Assembly: GCF_029626105.1 (NCBI RefSeq)
Contig: NZ_JARUBH010000009.1
Location: forward strand, 1,550,001-1,614,000
From: Solwaraspora sp. WMMD792
GTDB taxonomy: Bacteria > Actinomycetota > Actinomycetes > Mycobacteriales > Micromonosporaceae
Reading direction: 5' to 3'
Length of the DNA stretch: 64,000 nucleotides
This document shows, one piece after another, positions 17,558 to 27,582 of the stretch; within the stretch, counting starts at the first letter, position 1; each line of letters opens with the position of its first letter. Made by a program: the position numbers and the translations under genes. Below the pieces are notes generated by a model. The model saw only the letters and a list, made by a program, of their open reading frames with translations, was not told the DNA's origin and searched no databases.

Positions 17558-18547
17558 ATGCCCGCCATCACCGTCGACGACGTACTCGTGCTGCCCCGGG
17601 TGCCGGCCCACGACCCGGCCACCGGCACGATCCGGCCGGTACGCCGGGTCACCACCGCCCCCAGCGGCTTCGAGGGCGAAGGGTTCCCCGTGCGTCGGGC
17701 ATTCGCTGGTGTGTCGATGACCGAGCTCGACCCGTTCCTGCATCTGGACCAGATGGGTGAGGTGGAGTACGCGCCGGGCGAGCCGAAGGGCACCGCCTGG
17801 CACCCGCACCGCGGCTTCGAGACAGTCACGTACATCATCGACGGGATCTTCGACCATCAGGACTCGCACGGTGGTGGCGGCACGATCACCGACGGGGACA
17901 CCCAGTGGATGACCGCCGGTTCCGGACTGCTGCACATCGAGGCGCCACCGGAACACCTGGTGGCCAGCGGCGGACTCTTCCACGGCCTCCAACTGTGGGT
18001 CAACCTGCCCCGGTCGAAGAAGTTCGCACCGCCCCGCTACCAGGACATCCGAGGCGACCAGGTCGCCCTGCTCACCACCTCGGACGGCGGAGCACTGATC
18101 CGGGTGATCTCCGGCTCGGTCGCCGGGCACGAAGGTCCCGGCTCCACCCACACCCCGATCACCATCAGCCACCTGACCGTGCAGCCGGGGGCGCAGGTGG
18201 ACCTGCCGTGGCGGGCCGACTTCAACGCTCTGGCGTACGTCCTGGGCGGCCGGGGGTCCGTCGGCCCGGATCGGCGGCCCGTGCGCACCGGCCAACTGGC
18301 TGTCCACGGGCCGGGCGACACGCTGCGGATCGCAGCCGACGCCCGGCAGGACAACCGCGCACCGCAGCTCGACGTGTACGTCATGGGCGGTCGGCCGATT
18401 CGGGAACCCATCGCCCGGTACGGGCCGTTCGTGATGAACACCCGGGCGGAGCTGCTCGCCGCGTTCGAGGACTACCAGGCGGGCCGGCTGGGGGTGGTGC
18501 CGGCGGCAGACGTTCCGCACGGCGCCGGCCAGCAGCCGCCACGTTGA
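17558..18547 (+). CDS. Pirin family protein
   Basis: 329 aa bicupin. The metal site is recognisable: WHPHRGFETV near residue 90 supplies two His, and LLHIEAPPEH near 128 supplies His and Glu. The start is the ATG preceded by GAGGA. Pirins bind iron; some oxidise quercetin and others act as redox-sensing co-regulators. The gene is alone, in a block rich in stress functions. Confidence 0.92.
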   Translation: MPAITVDDVLVLPRVPAHDPATGTIRPVRRVTTAPSGFEGEGFPVRRAFAGVSMTELDPFLHLDQMGEVEYAPGEPKGTAWHPHRGFETVTYIIDGIFDHQDSHGGGGTITDGDTQWMTAGSGLLHIEAPPEHLVASGGLFHGLQLWVNLPRSKKFAPPRYQDIRGDQVALLTTSDGGALIRVISGSVAGHEGPGSTHTPITISHLTVQPGAQVDLPWRADFNALAYVLGGRGSVGPDRRPVRTGQLAVHGPGDTLRIAADARQDNRAPQLDVYVMGGRPIREPIARYGPFVMNTRAELLAAFEDYQAGRLGVVPAADVPHGAGQQPPR

Positions 18548-18582
18548 GCCTCGTCGACGTGCTGCCGGCCGGGCACGGCGGG

Positions 18583-18717
18583 TCAGGAGACCAGGAACAC
18601 CCCGAGCACCCCCAGCACCACCATCACCAGGACCGCGAGGAGCAGTCCTTGTTCACTCTGGATGGTCTGGTCGGAGTAGGTTTGCTGGGGATCCGGGGTG
18701 ACGATCTCGGTGCTCAT
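18583..18717 (-). CDS. 44-aa single-pass membrane peptide
   Basis: A short gene with a strong GAGGAGG site six bases before its ATG. The product starts with a polar segment containing PDPQQTYSDQ and ends in a ~20-residue hydrophobic helix rich in Leu, Val and Gly that runs almost to the C-terminus (GVFLVS). It is convergent with the pirin gene (35 bp apart). No family is recognised. The clear ribosome site and the sharp polar/hydrophobic division support it as real. Confidence 0.65.
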   Translation of the reverse strand: MSTEIVTPDPQQTYSDQTIQSEQGLLLAVLVMVVLGVLGVFLVS

Positions 18718-18874
18718 CGTGCCTCCTCAGCCTGCTGCCCTGGCATCTTGACAATGACGGTAGGCAGCAGATCTCGTCCGTGAATCCCGGAGCCGTGCCA
18801 CCTACGGGTGTCGCCGCAGCAACCGGGTACCCGGCCGGCCCCGCCCAAACACCCTCTGGGAAGAGCAAAGTGAT

Positions 18875-18945
18875 GGGTGCCGGAGGCACGGGCAGGTGAA
18901 TGGGGTGCCGGAGGCGCCGGCAGGTAACGGGGTGCCGCAGCGTGG
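18875..18945. repeat. Imperfect ~27-bp tandem repeat, 2.5 copies
   Basis: Copies start at 18875, 18903 and 18930, each with GGGTGCCG. The first two continue through GGAGGC and GGCAGGT in register. They lie immediately before a terminator hairpin. Confidence 0.75.
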
Positions 18946-18984
18946 CGGGGCGGGACAGCACCCAGGGTGCTGTCCCGCCCCGCC
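18944..18984. terminator. Terminator of the stress-protein gene
   Basis: Perfect 17-bp stem (18944-18960 with 18968-18984), 7-nt loop, 33 bp beyond the stop of the minus-strand stress gene. Confidence 0.8.
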
Positions 18985-19016
18985 GCTCATGATCTCCCTG
19001 CTGGGGCCGGTCCTCG

Positions 19017-19619
19017 TCAACGGGATGGGTGTCCGGCCGGCTGGGTCGACTCCCGTAGCACCTGGTGGGCCCGGTCGGCGTATTCGGCGTCGACCGTCAC
19101 ACCGTACTGGCTGGCCTGTAGCAGGCTGCGGGAGGAGAAGTCCCGCCGGCCACCGGTCATGGCGTGCGCTACCGCACCGAACACGGCACCCCAGACCGCA
19201 CCGATCACCACGGCGGTGACGATGATGCCCAGCCAGTTCACCACCGCGAAGATGCCGATCAGCAGGCCGATGAACAGCCCGAACCAGGCACCGGTTCCCG
19301 CGCCGGCCAACGCCGCCCGGCCGGTGGTGAGTCGGCCGGTGACCTCCTCCACCAGCCGGAGATTGGTGCCGACGATGGCGGTGCGTTCCACCGGGAACCG
19401 GTTGTCCGACAGCCGGTCGACGGCGCGCTGCGCGGAGGCGTAGTCCGGATAGCTGGCGACGGTCACGCTGGTCCGCCCGGGACCGCCGTCCTGCGGCGCG
19501 GCGCCGGGCGCGGTGGCTGGTCCGGCTGGTCCGGCCGGCAGGTTGCTGGCCGGGAAGTTGGCGGTGTCGCCGAACATGCCCGGCGACGGATTATCCGTAC
19601 GCGTCGTGGATCTGGTCAT
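19017..19619 (-). CDS. General stress protein, YflT/17M-like, with membrane region
   Basis: 200 aa. A Pro/Gly/Ala-rich N-terminus is followed by a ferredoxin-like segment (TSVTVASYPDYASAQRAVDRLSD, written here in part: VASYPDYASAQ; then FPVERTAIVGTNL) as in Bacillus YflT/GspM-type proteins. Two hydrophobic helices with many Gly lie near residues 105-155. The start is the ATG preceded by GGAAGGAA. The tnpB element lies only about 20 bp upstream of the start codon, so the native promoter has probably been separated from the gene. Confidence 0.85.
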   Translation of the reverse strand: MTRSTTRTDNPSPGMFGDTANFPASNLPAGPAGPATAPGAAPQDGGPGRTSVTVASYPDYASAQRAVDRLSDNRFPVERTAIVGTNLRLVEEVTGRLTTGRAALAGAGTGAWFGLFIGLLIGIFAVVNWLGIIVTAVVIGAVWGAVFGAVAHAMTGGRRDFSSRSLLQASQYGVTVDAEYADRAHQVLRESTQPAGHPSR

Positions 19620-19774
19620 CGGATTCCTTCCGTGGATACTCCGGCCTTCAGGCCGGGGAGGAAATGGAACTCCTGCGGAGCAGGGCAGGGAAAGCCGACC
19701 TGCCGCCAGGGCGGATCGGCGTCCACCGCACACGCGACCCCACGGCTCACGACCGAATCGCTAGACTGTGGACT

Positions 19775-20986
19775 GTGTCCACGGCCGTGAAGCGGGCGTT
19801 CAAGTACCGCTTCTACCCCACCCCCGGGCAGGCCGCCGAGCTCGCCCGGACGTTCGGCTGTGTCCGGCTGGTCTACAACATGGCGCTGGCCGCCCGCAGC
19901 GAGGCGTGGACCCAACACCGGCAACGGATCACCTACAACGCCACGTCGGCGATGCTCACCGGGTGGAAGAAGACCGACGACCTGGCGTTCCTCAACGACG
20001 TCTCCTGCGTCCCTCTGCAGCAGGCGCTGCGGCACCTGCAGACCGCGTTCACCAACTTCTGGGCCAAACGGGCCCGGTACCCGACGTTCAAGTCGAGGAA
20101 GCGGTCGCGGCGGTCGGCGGAGTACACCGCCAGCGCGTTCCGCTGGCGCGACGGCCGCCTCACCCTCGCCAAGATGTCCGAACCGTTGGACATCGTGTGG
20201 TCCCGACCGTTGCCGGAGGGTGCGGCGCCGTCGACGGTGACGGTGTCGCAGGACCCGGCGGGCCGCTGGTTCGTCTCCCTGCTCTGCGAGGACCGGATCG
20301 AACCGGCCCCGGCGTCGGGTGCCGTGGTGGGGGTCGACGCCGGCCTCGACAGCCTGTTCACCCTGTCCACCGGGGAGAAGATCCCCAACCCGAGACATGA
20401 ACGCCGTGACCGCGATCGGCTGGCCCGCGCCCAGCGGAACCTCGCACGCAAGGCCAAAGGCTCGGCGAACCGGGCCAAGGCCCGGCTGGCGGTGGCCCGG
20501 GTTCATGCCCGGATCGCCGACCGCCGCCGCGACCACCTGCACAAGTTGACCACTCGGCTCGTTCGTGAAAGCCAAACGATCGTGATCGAGGATCTGACCG
20601 TCGGCAACATGATGGCCAATCACAGTCTGGCCCGCGCCATCTCCGACGCGGCCTGGCGGCAGTTCCGCACCATGCTGGAGTACAAGACGCGCTGGTACGG
20701 CCGCGATCTGGTGGTCGTGGACCGCTGGTTCCCGTCGACCCGACTGTGCTCCGCGTGTGGCGTACTGGCTGAACACCTGCCGTTGGCGGTCCGGTCGTGG
20801 ACCTGCCGATGCGGGCAGGCCCATGACCGGGATGTCAACGCGGCCCGGAACATTCTCGCGGAGGGGCTCTCCGTGACTGCCTGTGGAGGCGGTGTAAGAC
20901 CTCACCGGGAGTCCTCCTCTCGGACGGGGCGGTCGTCGGCGAAGCAGGAACCCCCTGGGGCGACCCAGGGAATCCCCGTCCCTTAG
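19775..20986 (+). CDS. tnpB: RNA-guided endonuclease TnpB
   Basis: 403 aa from the GTG at 19775 (a second GTG lies at 19787). It has the N-terminal motif FKYRFYPTPGQ and a helical REC-like region. The RuvC domain has Asp188 (VVGVDAG), Glu272 (VIEDL) and Asp351/353 (HDRDVNAARN), with a zinc finger (C325-x2-C328 and C344-x-C346) inserted before the third motif. All catalytic residues are present, so the nuclease may be active. TnpB proteins are programmed by an omega-RNA made from the element's right end and cut double-stranded DNA next to a TAM. The stop codon TAG falls inside the right-end hairpin, as expected for a TnpB/omega-RNA overlap. Confidence 0.93.
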   Translation: MSTAVKRAFKYRFYPTPGQAAELARTFGCVRLVYNMALAARSEAWTQHRQRITYNATSAMLTGWKKTDDLAFLNDVSCVPLQQALRHLQTAFTNFWAKRARYPTFKSRKRSRRSAEYTASAFRWRDGRLTLAKMSEPLDIVWSRPLPEGAAPSTVTVSQDPAGRWFVSLLCEDRIEPAPASGAVVGVDAGLDSLFTLSTGEKIPNPRHERRDRDRLARAQRNLARKAKGSANRAKARLAVARVHARIADRRRDHLHKLTTRLVRESQTIVIEDLTVGNMMANHSLARAISDAAWRQFRTMLEYKTRWYGRDLVVVDRWFPSTRLCSACGVLAEHLPLAVRSWTCRCGQAHDRDVNAARNILAEGLSVTACGGGVRPHRESSSRTGRSSAKQEPPGATQGIPVP

Positions 20987-21004
20987 GGCGGGGAGGATTG
21001 TCAA
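20880..21004 (+). ncRNA. Putative omega-RNA scaffold of the TnpB element
   Basis: Position and folds suggest the guide RNA: a 7-bp stem with GCGA tetraloop (20953-20970) and a GC-rich stem (20974-20993) just before the right end. By analogy with ISDra2, the guide would be the flanking sequence from 21005 on. The 5' limit is a guess. Confidence 0.35.
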
Positions 21005-21071
21005 GTCTGGCCTCCTCTCCCCCCGGTAGGAGTGCCCGGTGAGCCGTCCGGGTAACCCGGTCCCCGCACGG

Positions 21072-21107
21072 ACTTCGGCCCCGCCCGGTACCGGGCGGGG
21101 CCGAAGT
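21072..21107. terminator. Terminator of the GH6 cellulase gene
   Basis: Perfect 36-bp palindrome (18 + 18, centre GGTACC) about 30 bp after the GH6 stop on the minus strand. Confidence 0.8.
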
Positions 21108-21135
21108 GTGCCTGCGGATCCTGATTCGGAGTGCG

Positions 21136-22569
<1,434 letters not shown>

Positions 22570-22573
22570 TCAG

Positions 22574-22587
22574 TGGAAGCGCTCCCA
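22574..22587. promoter_or_regulatory. CelR/CebR-type operator of the GH6 gene
   Basis: TGGAAGCGCTCCCA differs at one base from the box before the GH9 gene and lies 44-57 bp upstream of the start. A degenerate second copy (TGAGAGCGTTC) abuts it at 22561. Confidence 0.88.
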
Positions 22588-22695
22588 TGGATATCGACCA
22601 CCGTACGGGGATGTTGCTGATATGTGAAGAGCCTGTGACGCCAATCGTTCCAAAGGTGGCATAAAGTGAAATATCTGACCCGGTGGTAGCCCGGG

Positions 22696-23478
22696 TCAGT
22701 CCAGCGGCGTGCGGAACTCCGGACGCACCGCGATGATCCCGAACGCGGCACCGAACGGGTCGGTCAACTGGGCGTAGGCGCCCGGACCGGCCTGGTACGG
22801 ACCGAAGGAGACCGTCCCGCCGAGCGCCTGACAGCGCTGCACAGCCGCCTCGCAGTCGTCGACCTCGAAGGTCGTCCGCCAGTGCGCTGGGACCTGCGGC
22901 GGGTACATCTCGCCCATCTCGATCAGCCCGGCCACCTCGCTGGTCTCCCGCAACCACTCCTGATATCCGGACCCTTCGCTGTAGATGCTGGGTCGCGTGG
23001 TCCACCCGAACACCGAGCCGTAGAAGGACGCGGCGCCGGCCACGTCCCGGGTGGCGAGTTCGTTCCAGCAGGTAGCGCCGGGCTCACCGGTCACCTGTGC
23101 GCCGGGGAAGGCACCCCGCTGCCAGAGCCCGAACACGGCGCCCTGCGGATCGGCGATCAGGGCACAGTGGCCCCGTTCGGCGACCTGGGCGGGCGGCGAG
23201 AGTGTCGATCCGGCGGCCCGGTGCACACTCTCGACCGTCGTGGCCAGGTTGTCCGAAGCGAGGTAGGTCAGCCAGGCCGCCGGCTGGCCTGCGGCGAGGG
23301 CCGGGGCGAGCCCGGCGACGGCCATGTCTCGCAGGTGGAACTCGGCGCCGGTGCTGTTCGGCAGGTCGACCGGCTTCCAACCGAACAGTTCGTGGTAGAA
23401 GTCGCTCGAACCCGCGGTGTCGCTGGTGCGTAGTTCGGACCAGCAGGGGGTTCCCGTGGCGTAGCCTCTGATTCGCAC
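22696..23478 (-). CDS. VOC-superfamily protein with two glyoxalase-like domains
   Basis: 260 aa made of two vicinal-oxygen-chelate repeats. Each begins with CW.EL (PCWSELRTSD near residue 11, TCWNELATRD near 135) and contains FY..LFGW/FY.SVFGW and a late DP.GA.FG motif. This two-domain type is common in actinomycetes (sometimes called CFP32/hydroxylase-like). The catalytic activity is unknown. It stands alone, 165 bp from the GH6 gene. Confidence 0.88.
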   Translation of the reverse strand: MRIRGYATGTPCWSELRTSDTAGSSDFYHELFGWKPVDLPNSTGAEFHLRDMAVAGLAPALAAGQPAAWLTYLASDNLATTVESVHRAAGSTLSPPAQVAERGHCALIADPQGAVFGLWQRGAFPGAQVTGEPGATCWNELATRDVAGAASFYGSVFGWTTRPSIYSEGSGYQEWLRETSEVAGLIEMGEMYPPQVPAHWRTTFEVDDCEAAVQRCQALGGTVSFGPYQAGPGAYAQLTDPFGAAFGIIAVRPEFRTPLD

Positions 23479-23599
23479 CGCTTTGTACCTCTTCGCGTCG
23501 TTTATCCTATTGGCGTAGTCAGTTACCGTACGCCACTGAGACGCCCGCCGCGACTCGGCCGAATGGCCTAATTGAGATCACTATGGGTAAACATCGGGG

Positions 23600-25753
23600 T
23601 TACGAGTTGATCGGCAACATGATCTCGAACCACACGGTTGAACCGCGTACCGAGGGGTCGGTGCCCCAGGTGTCGCTCAACTGCTCGATCAGACCCAGAC
23701 CCCGGCCACGGCTACTCAACGTGTCGATATGTGCCCGACTGACCGTGCCCCGGGTGCCACTGTCAGCTACCGAGACGAGCAGTCGCTCCTGACTGAGATC
23801 GATCTCCACCCGCGCCTCGGTGCCGGCATGCAGCAGGGCGTTCGTGGTCAGCTCGCTGGCGCAGAGCACCGCCGGACCGATCACCGATTCCGGAACCTGC
23901 CACCCGGCCAGCTGGTCGGCCAACCAGTGCCGCACCCGGCTCGGTGCGATCGGCTCGGCAGGAACCAGCAACCCCGCTGACCGGCTCGGCGCGGCCGCGT
24001 GCTCCACCGCGAGCACCGCCACGTCGTCGTCAGTGGTGCCCGGCACCGCCGCACTGGCCACCGCGCAGAGGTTGCGTGGATCGCTGGTGCTGGTCTCGGC
24101 GACGGCTGCGGCCAGCGCGGACATCCCGATGCCGAGATCCTGACCGCGTCGTTCCACCACGCCGTCACTGAACATCAGCAGCGTGTCGCCGGGGCGCAGC
24201 TCGACCCGGGTCGGCCGCCGTGGCCCGGCCAGACCAAGCGGCGGTCCGGGCGGCACCGGGACGAACTCGGCGTTCGCCGTGGTCGACGACCAGCGTCGGA
24301 TCAGCGGAGCGGGATGACCAGCGCTGGCCACCGTCAACCTGCCGGTCGCCGGATCCAGCACCCCGTACAGCACGGTCACGAACAGCTCCTCGTTCCGGCT
24401 CTCCGCGCCCAGGCTGTGCACCAGCCGGTCCAGCCCGTTCAGCACCGCCGTCGGCTCCGGTTCGGCCAGCGCGAGCCCGCGCAGCGCGGCCCGGACCTGA
24501 CCCATCAGCGCCGCTGCCCGCACGTCGTGCCCGACGACATCGCCGAGCACCACGGCCAGCCCGCCGTCGGGCAGCCGGAACGCGTCGTAGAAGTCCCCGC
24601 CGGCCGAGTTTCCGTCCACCCCCGGGTCGTAACGTGCGGCCAGCCGCAGCAGCGGCAGGTCCGGCAGTTGCTCCGGCAGCATGCTGCGCTGCAGCAGCTG
24701 AGCCGTACCATGCTGGGTCTCGAACCGCCGGGCCCGCTCGGCCGCCTGAGTGACCAGCTCGGCGACCGCCGAAAGCAGCGCCCGCTCGGCCGGCGCCCAC
24801 GAATGTGGCTCGCGGTACCCGAAGGTGATCCCACCGCGCAGCGATCCGGCCCGCAGCGGTAGGGCGGCGAGCGCCGTCACCAGCTCGTCGTGCCGGTCCG
24901 TGGCGTACCGGGCGAGCGGCCGGCCCTCCCCGGCGAACCGGGGGACACCGGTGCCGGCGACGGTGGCCAACGGGGTGGGAGCGTCCCGGGGGATCCGGCG
25001 CCACACCGGCGGCAGTCGCTCGTCGGCTTCGTCGAGCAGTTCACCGCGGACCCGGCGGACCACCCGCCATCCGCCGCCGTCGTCGATGCCGAGCGCCACC
25101 TGGTCGACGTCGAGCGAGGCCAGACCGTACCGCAGCGCGACCCGGGCGACGTCGTCGAGGGTGAGCGTGCCGGCCAACGCCGAGGTCAGCTCGCTGAGGC
25201 TCTGCAGCCGGTGGGTGATGGTGCCGGTCTCGGTCGCGACCGAGAGCATTCCGACGATCCGCCCGTCGCTGTCCCGCACTGCGGAGTAGCCACGGGTGAA
25301 GGCTGTGCCGCCGAACGGGCCTGACTCGCCGGTGCCGAACGGCGCCACGGCCTCCGACTCGAGGAACGGCTCGCCGGTGCGGTAGACCCGTTCGACCACG
25401 TCGCCGACGCCCGGCCGGTGCCACGCGTCGGCGAACACCGCAGCCGCGGGCTGGGCGAACGCCTCCGGGTGCTTGGCACCGAGCAGCTCCGCGTAGGCGT
25501 CGTTGTAGATCATCAGGAAGTCGTCGCCGTAGGCCAGGGCCATCGGCACCGGTGAAGCGAGCACCAGCTCGACCGCTGCCCGTACCGCCGGATCCCAACC
25601 ATTCAGCGGACCGAGCGGCGTGCCCGCCCAGTCGTGCCGGTCGACGAGTCCGGCCGGTACGGCGCTGTCCGGGTTGGTGCCGGCCGGGGTGGCTGAACGC
25701 GCAGCCGGCACCCCCGACGGGGTGTCCCGGGTCTGCCCGGCGGTGCCTGCCAT
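23600..25753 (-). CDS. PAS-GAF-SpoIIE phosphatase-HATPase multidomain regulator
   Basis: 717 aa. A PAS-like domain (about 50-160, with MIYNDAYAELLG) is followed by a GAF domain (about 170-320), a SpoIIE/PP2C_2 phosphatase (about 340-545, NSAGGDFYDAF, LGDVVGHD, SDGVVERR) and a C-terminal HATPase_c of anti-sigma kinase type (ASELTTNALLHA, RGRGLGLI). Such proteins respond to small-molecule or light signals and control anti-sigma/anti-anti-sigma partners of SigB/F-type sigma factors. One of these is encoded at 15.4-16.3 kb. The start is the first ATG after the divergent promoter; its ribosome site is weak. Confidence 0.9.
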   Translation of the reverse strand: MAGTAGQTRDTPSGVPAARSATPAGTNPDSAVPAGLVDRHDWAGTPLGPLNGWDPAVRAAVELVLASPVPMALAYGDDFLMIYNDAYAELLGAKHPEAFAQPAAAVFADAWHRPGVGDVVERVYRTGEPFLESEAVAPFGTGESGPFGGTAFTRGYSAVRDSDGRIVGMLSVATETGTITHRLQSLSELTSALAGTLTLDDVARVALRYGLASLDVDQVALGIDDGGGWRVVRRVRGELLDEADERLPPVWRRIPRDAPTPLATVAGTGVPRFAGEGRPLARYATDRHDELVTALAALPLRAGSLRGGITFGYREPHSWAPAERALLSAVAELVTQAAERARRFETQHGTAQLLQRSMLPEQLPDLPLLRLAARYDPGVDGNSAGGDFYDAFRLPDGGLAVVLGDVVGHDVRAAALMGQVRAALRGLALAEPEPTAVLNGLDRLVHSLGAESRNEELFVTVLYGVLDPATGRLTVASAGHPAPLIRRWSSTTANAEFVPVPPGPPLGLAGPRRPTRVELRPGDTLLMFSDGVVERRGQDLGIGMSALAAAVAETSTSDPRNLCAVASAAVPGTTDDDVAVLAVEHAAAPSRSAGLLVPAEPIAPSRVRHWLADQLAGWQVPESVIGPAVLCASELTTNALLHAGTEARVEIDLSQERLLVSVADSGTRGTVSRAHIDTLSSRGRGLGLIEQLSDTWGTDPSVRGSTVWFEIMLPINS

Positions 25754-25897
25754 GGGTGGCAGCCTATCCGGGGGCTGCTGTCGGCGGGTGGCGTGGACCG
25801 GCGCTAGGTGGGTATGCGGGCCGGCGGTAGGCGATGCAGCGCGTCCGTACGACAACGAGGCGACGCATCGGTAGATGAGCCGGAAAGGGGGGACCGG

Positions 25898-26785
25898 ATG
25901 TCCTCGACGTACGCGTCGGCGCAGGTCGACATCGGCAACGCGCTGACTGACATGTGGCGGTCCGTGATACTTTTCGTGCCCCGGGCCATCGCGTTCATCG
26001 CGATTCTGGTGGTCGGATGGTTGATCGCACGGGCAGTGCTGAAGGGCGTCGACAAGGCGCTCGAACGGGTCGGGTTCGACCGGGCGGTGGAGCGCGGCGG
26101 CATCGGCAAGGCCCTGGAACGGACCCGGTACGACGCCAGTGACATCCTGGCCCGGTTGGCGTACTACGCGGTGCTGCTGTTCACCCTGCAGTTCGCGTTC
26201 GGAGTCTGGGGACCGAACCCGATCAGCGACCTGATCAGCGCGGTCGTGGCGTGGCTGCCACGGGCGTTCGTCGCGATCGTCATCGTGGTCGTCGCCGCTG
26301 CCATCGCGACCGCGGTACGTGACCTGGTGTCGGGCGCGCTCGGTGGGCTCTCCTACGGCCGCCTGCTGGCCACCGCCGCGTCGGTGTTCATCGTCGCGCT
26401 CGGCGTCATCGCCGCGCTGAACCAGGTCGGCATCGCCACCACGGTCACCACCCCGGTGCTGATCGCGGTGCTCGCCACCATCGCCGGCGTGCTGATCGTC
26501 GGGGTCGGCGGTGGCCTGGTCCGACCCATGCAGCAACGGTGGGAGGGCTGGCTCACCCGGATGGCGGAGGAATCGCAGGCGGTGCGGGACAGTGCCCAGG
26601 CGTACCAGGCCGGCCGGGACGACGCCGGTGGCCGGATGAACGAACCGACGCAGGCGATCCCGCAGACCCAGCAGGCGCCGGCGATGTCCGGTGGTCGTGA
26701 GGCGGCCAGCGGCCGGGGCACGGCCGGGCCGGGTGCCAACCGGCCGGGGGGCATGACCGGACCGGGCGGGACCTCCCGCGGCTGA
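25898..26785 (+). CDS. Membrane protein of the MscS-like TM-helix-repeat family
   Basis: 295 aa, ATG preceded by AAGGGGG. There are four or five hydrophobic helices: VPRAIAFIAILVVGWLI near residue 30, YYAVLLFTLQFAF near 85, RAFVAIVIVVVAA near 125, then two more to about 210. They are joined by amphipathic loops (LERVGFDRAVERGG), matching the conserved TM-helix repeat found in small MscS-related proteins. The C-terminal ~80 residues are polar, Gln/Gly/Pro-rich and probably cytoplasmic. A channel or scaffold role is inferred. It is divergent from the SpoIIE gene. Confidence 0.82.
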   Translation: MSSTYASAQVDIGNALTDMWRSVILFVPRAIAFIAILVVGWLIARAVLKGVDKALERVGFDRAVERGGIGKALERTRYDASDILARLAYYAVLLFTLQFAFGVWGPNPISDLISAVVAWLPRAFVAIVIVVVAAAIATAVRDLVSGALGGLSYGRLLATAASVFIVALGVIAALNQVGIATTVTTPVLIAVLATIAGVLIVGVGGGLVRPMQQRWEGWLTRMAEESQAVRDSAQAYQAGRDDAGGRMNEPTQAIPQTQQAPAMSGGREAASGRGTAGPGANRPGGMTGPGGTSRG

Positions 26786-26828
26786 TCCGTCCAAGCGGGT
26801 CGAGCAAGCCGCCAGTACGGGGCCGGGG

Positions 26829-27206
26829 TCAGCGCGGGGCCGCGCCGCTGATCCCGGCCAGCTGGCAGACGGCGACCAGCCGCAACGTCACCCAGTCGAC
26901 CGTCGTCCACTGGGTGGTCGGCCCGACCACCGGGGGGCGCCAGCCGGCCTCGGTGGCCGCGTCGCGCACCCCGTCGGCGTACCGGGCCAACGTCACCGGG
27001 CTGAGCGGACGCAGATCCGCGAACAGCCGGTCCCGGACCGCTGCGGCGTGCTGATCCAGCTCGGCCAGCAGGCCGGGCAGGACCGCGGCGGCGGCCAGGC
27101 CGGCCGCACCGAGCGAGGCGTGCAAATCGGCCAACGAGGTCTGCGCCGCCCTTCGGGCGGCCGGGGCGGCCAGCAGGCCGTGCGGGGCAGCGGGAAACGG
27201 ACTCAT
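26829..27206 (-). CDS. Hypothetical Ala/Leu-rich helical protein
   Basis: 125 aa, mainly helical, with LADLHASLGAAGLAAAA near residue 26 and a C-terminal WTTVDWVTLRLVAVCQ segment. No signal peptide or known motif is visible. Coding character is good and the frame lies 17 bp after the small membrane gene at 27224-27445, suggesting a two-gene unit. I do not recognise the family with confidence. Confidence 0.6.
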   Translation of the reverse strand: MSPFPAAPHGLLAAPAARRAAQTSLADLHASLGAAGLAAAAVLPGLLAELDQHAAAVRDRLFADLRPLSPVTLARYADGVRDAATEAGWRPPVVGPTTQWTTVDWVTLRLVAVCQLAGISGAAPR

Positions 27207-27223
27207 GTACTGTGCCCGCCCGG

Positions 27224-27445
27224 CTACTCGACGCGTCGGTTGTCGGCCGGGGCCGGGCGGCGGCGGGCCGCGTCGTCGGCGATGATCACCGTGGCGACCA
27301 TCAGCGCCACGCAGACGCTGAACAACCAGGAGCCGTCCGGCAGCAGGTAGGCGGAGACCGGCGCCTGGATCGCGGTCAGCAGGAAGCCGAGCCAGGCCCA
27401 GCGTCGCTGGCGCGGCGTGAGGAATCCGGGGGCGGTGGGGCGCAT
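27224..27445 (-). CDS. Small two-helix membrane protein
   Basis: 73 aa from the ATG at 27445; longer starts run through non-coding-like sequence. After PRQRRWAW there are two hydrophobic helices (WLGFLLTAIQAPVSAYLL and SWLFSVCVALMVATVII) separated by a DG turn, and a basic tail. Likely co-transcribed with the gene below. Function unknown. Confidence 0.6.
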   Translation of the reverse strand: MRPTAPGFLTPRQRRWAWLGFLLTAIQAPVSAYLLPDGSWLFSVCVALMVATVIIADDAARRRPAPADNRRVE

Positions 27446-27582
27446 CCGAAAAGTCTCGCTCGGATGATCCCCACCGCCGTCAGCCGATCGGCCGAGGATG
27501 GCTGACCGATGCGTCAGCGACCGGTCCGGCCGCACTCCGCGACCAGCCGTGGCCGTCGTCCGTCTGTCGTCCCGGGGGCCCG

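Larger units (their letters stand above)
18718..19016. other. 300-bp intergenic stretch with decayed tandem repeats and a terminator
   Basis: It holds the probable promoter of the 44-aa peptide gene (AT-richer, 18720-18790). It then has two ~27-bp imperfect tandem copies beginning GGGTGCCGGAGGC (18875-18902, 18903-18929), a partial third copy from 18930, and the hairpin at 18944-18984. No other gene was seen. Confidence 0.6.
19641..21004 (+). mobile_element. Lone IS200/IS605-type tnpB element (IS1341-like, no tnpA)
   Basis: The element is bounded on the left by a 7-bp-stem hairpin (19641-19656, CCGGCCT/AGGCCGG). On the right, hairpins (20953-20970 and 20974-20993) are followed by GGGGAGGATTGTCAA, which ends at 21004 in the TCAA often found at IS605-family right ends. 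There is no transposase (TnpA) gene, so it would depend on one elsewhere. The boundaries are inferred from hairpins and are approximate. It sits between the stress gene and the GH6 terminator. Confidence 0.7.

Noticed and set aside
18875-18945. Possible CRISPR-like repeats
   Set aside because: Only 2.5 imperfect copies placed head to tail without spacers, and no cas genes nearby.
19616-21004. 462-codon frame opposite tnpB
   Set aside because: Its product lacks motifs while the plus strand encodes an intact TnpB with all catalytic residues.
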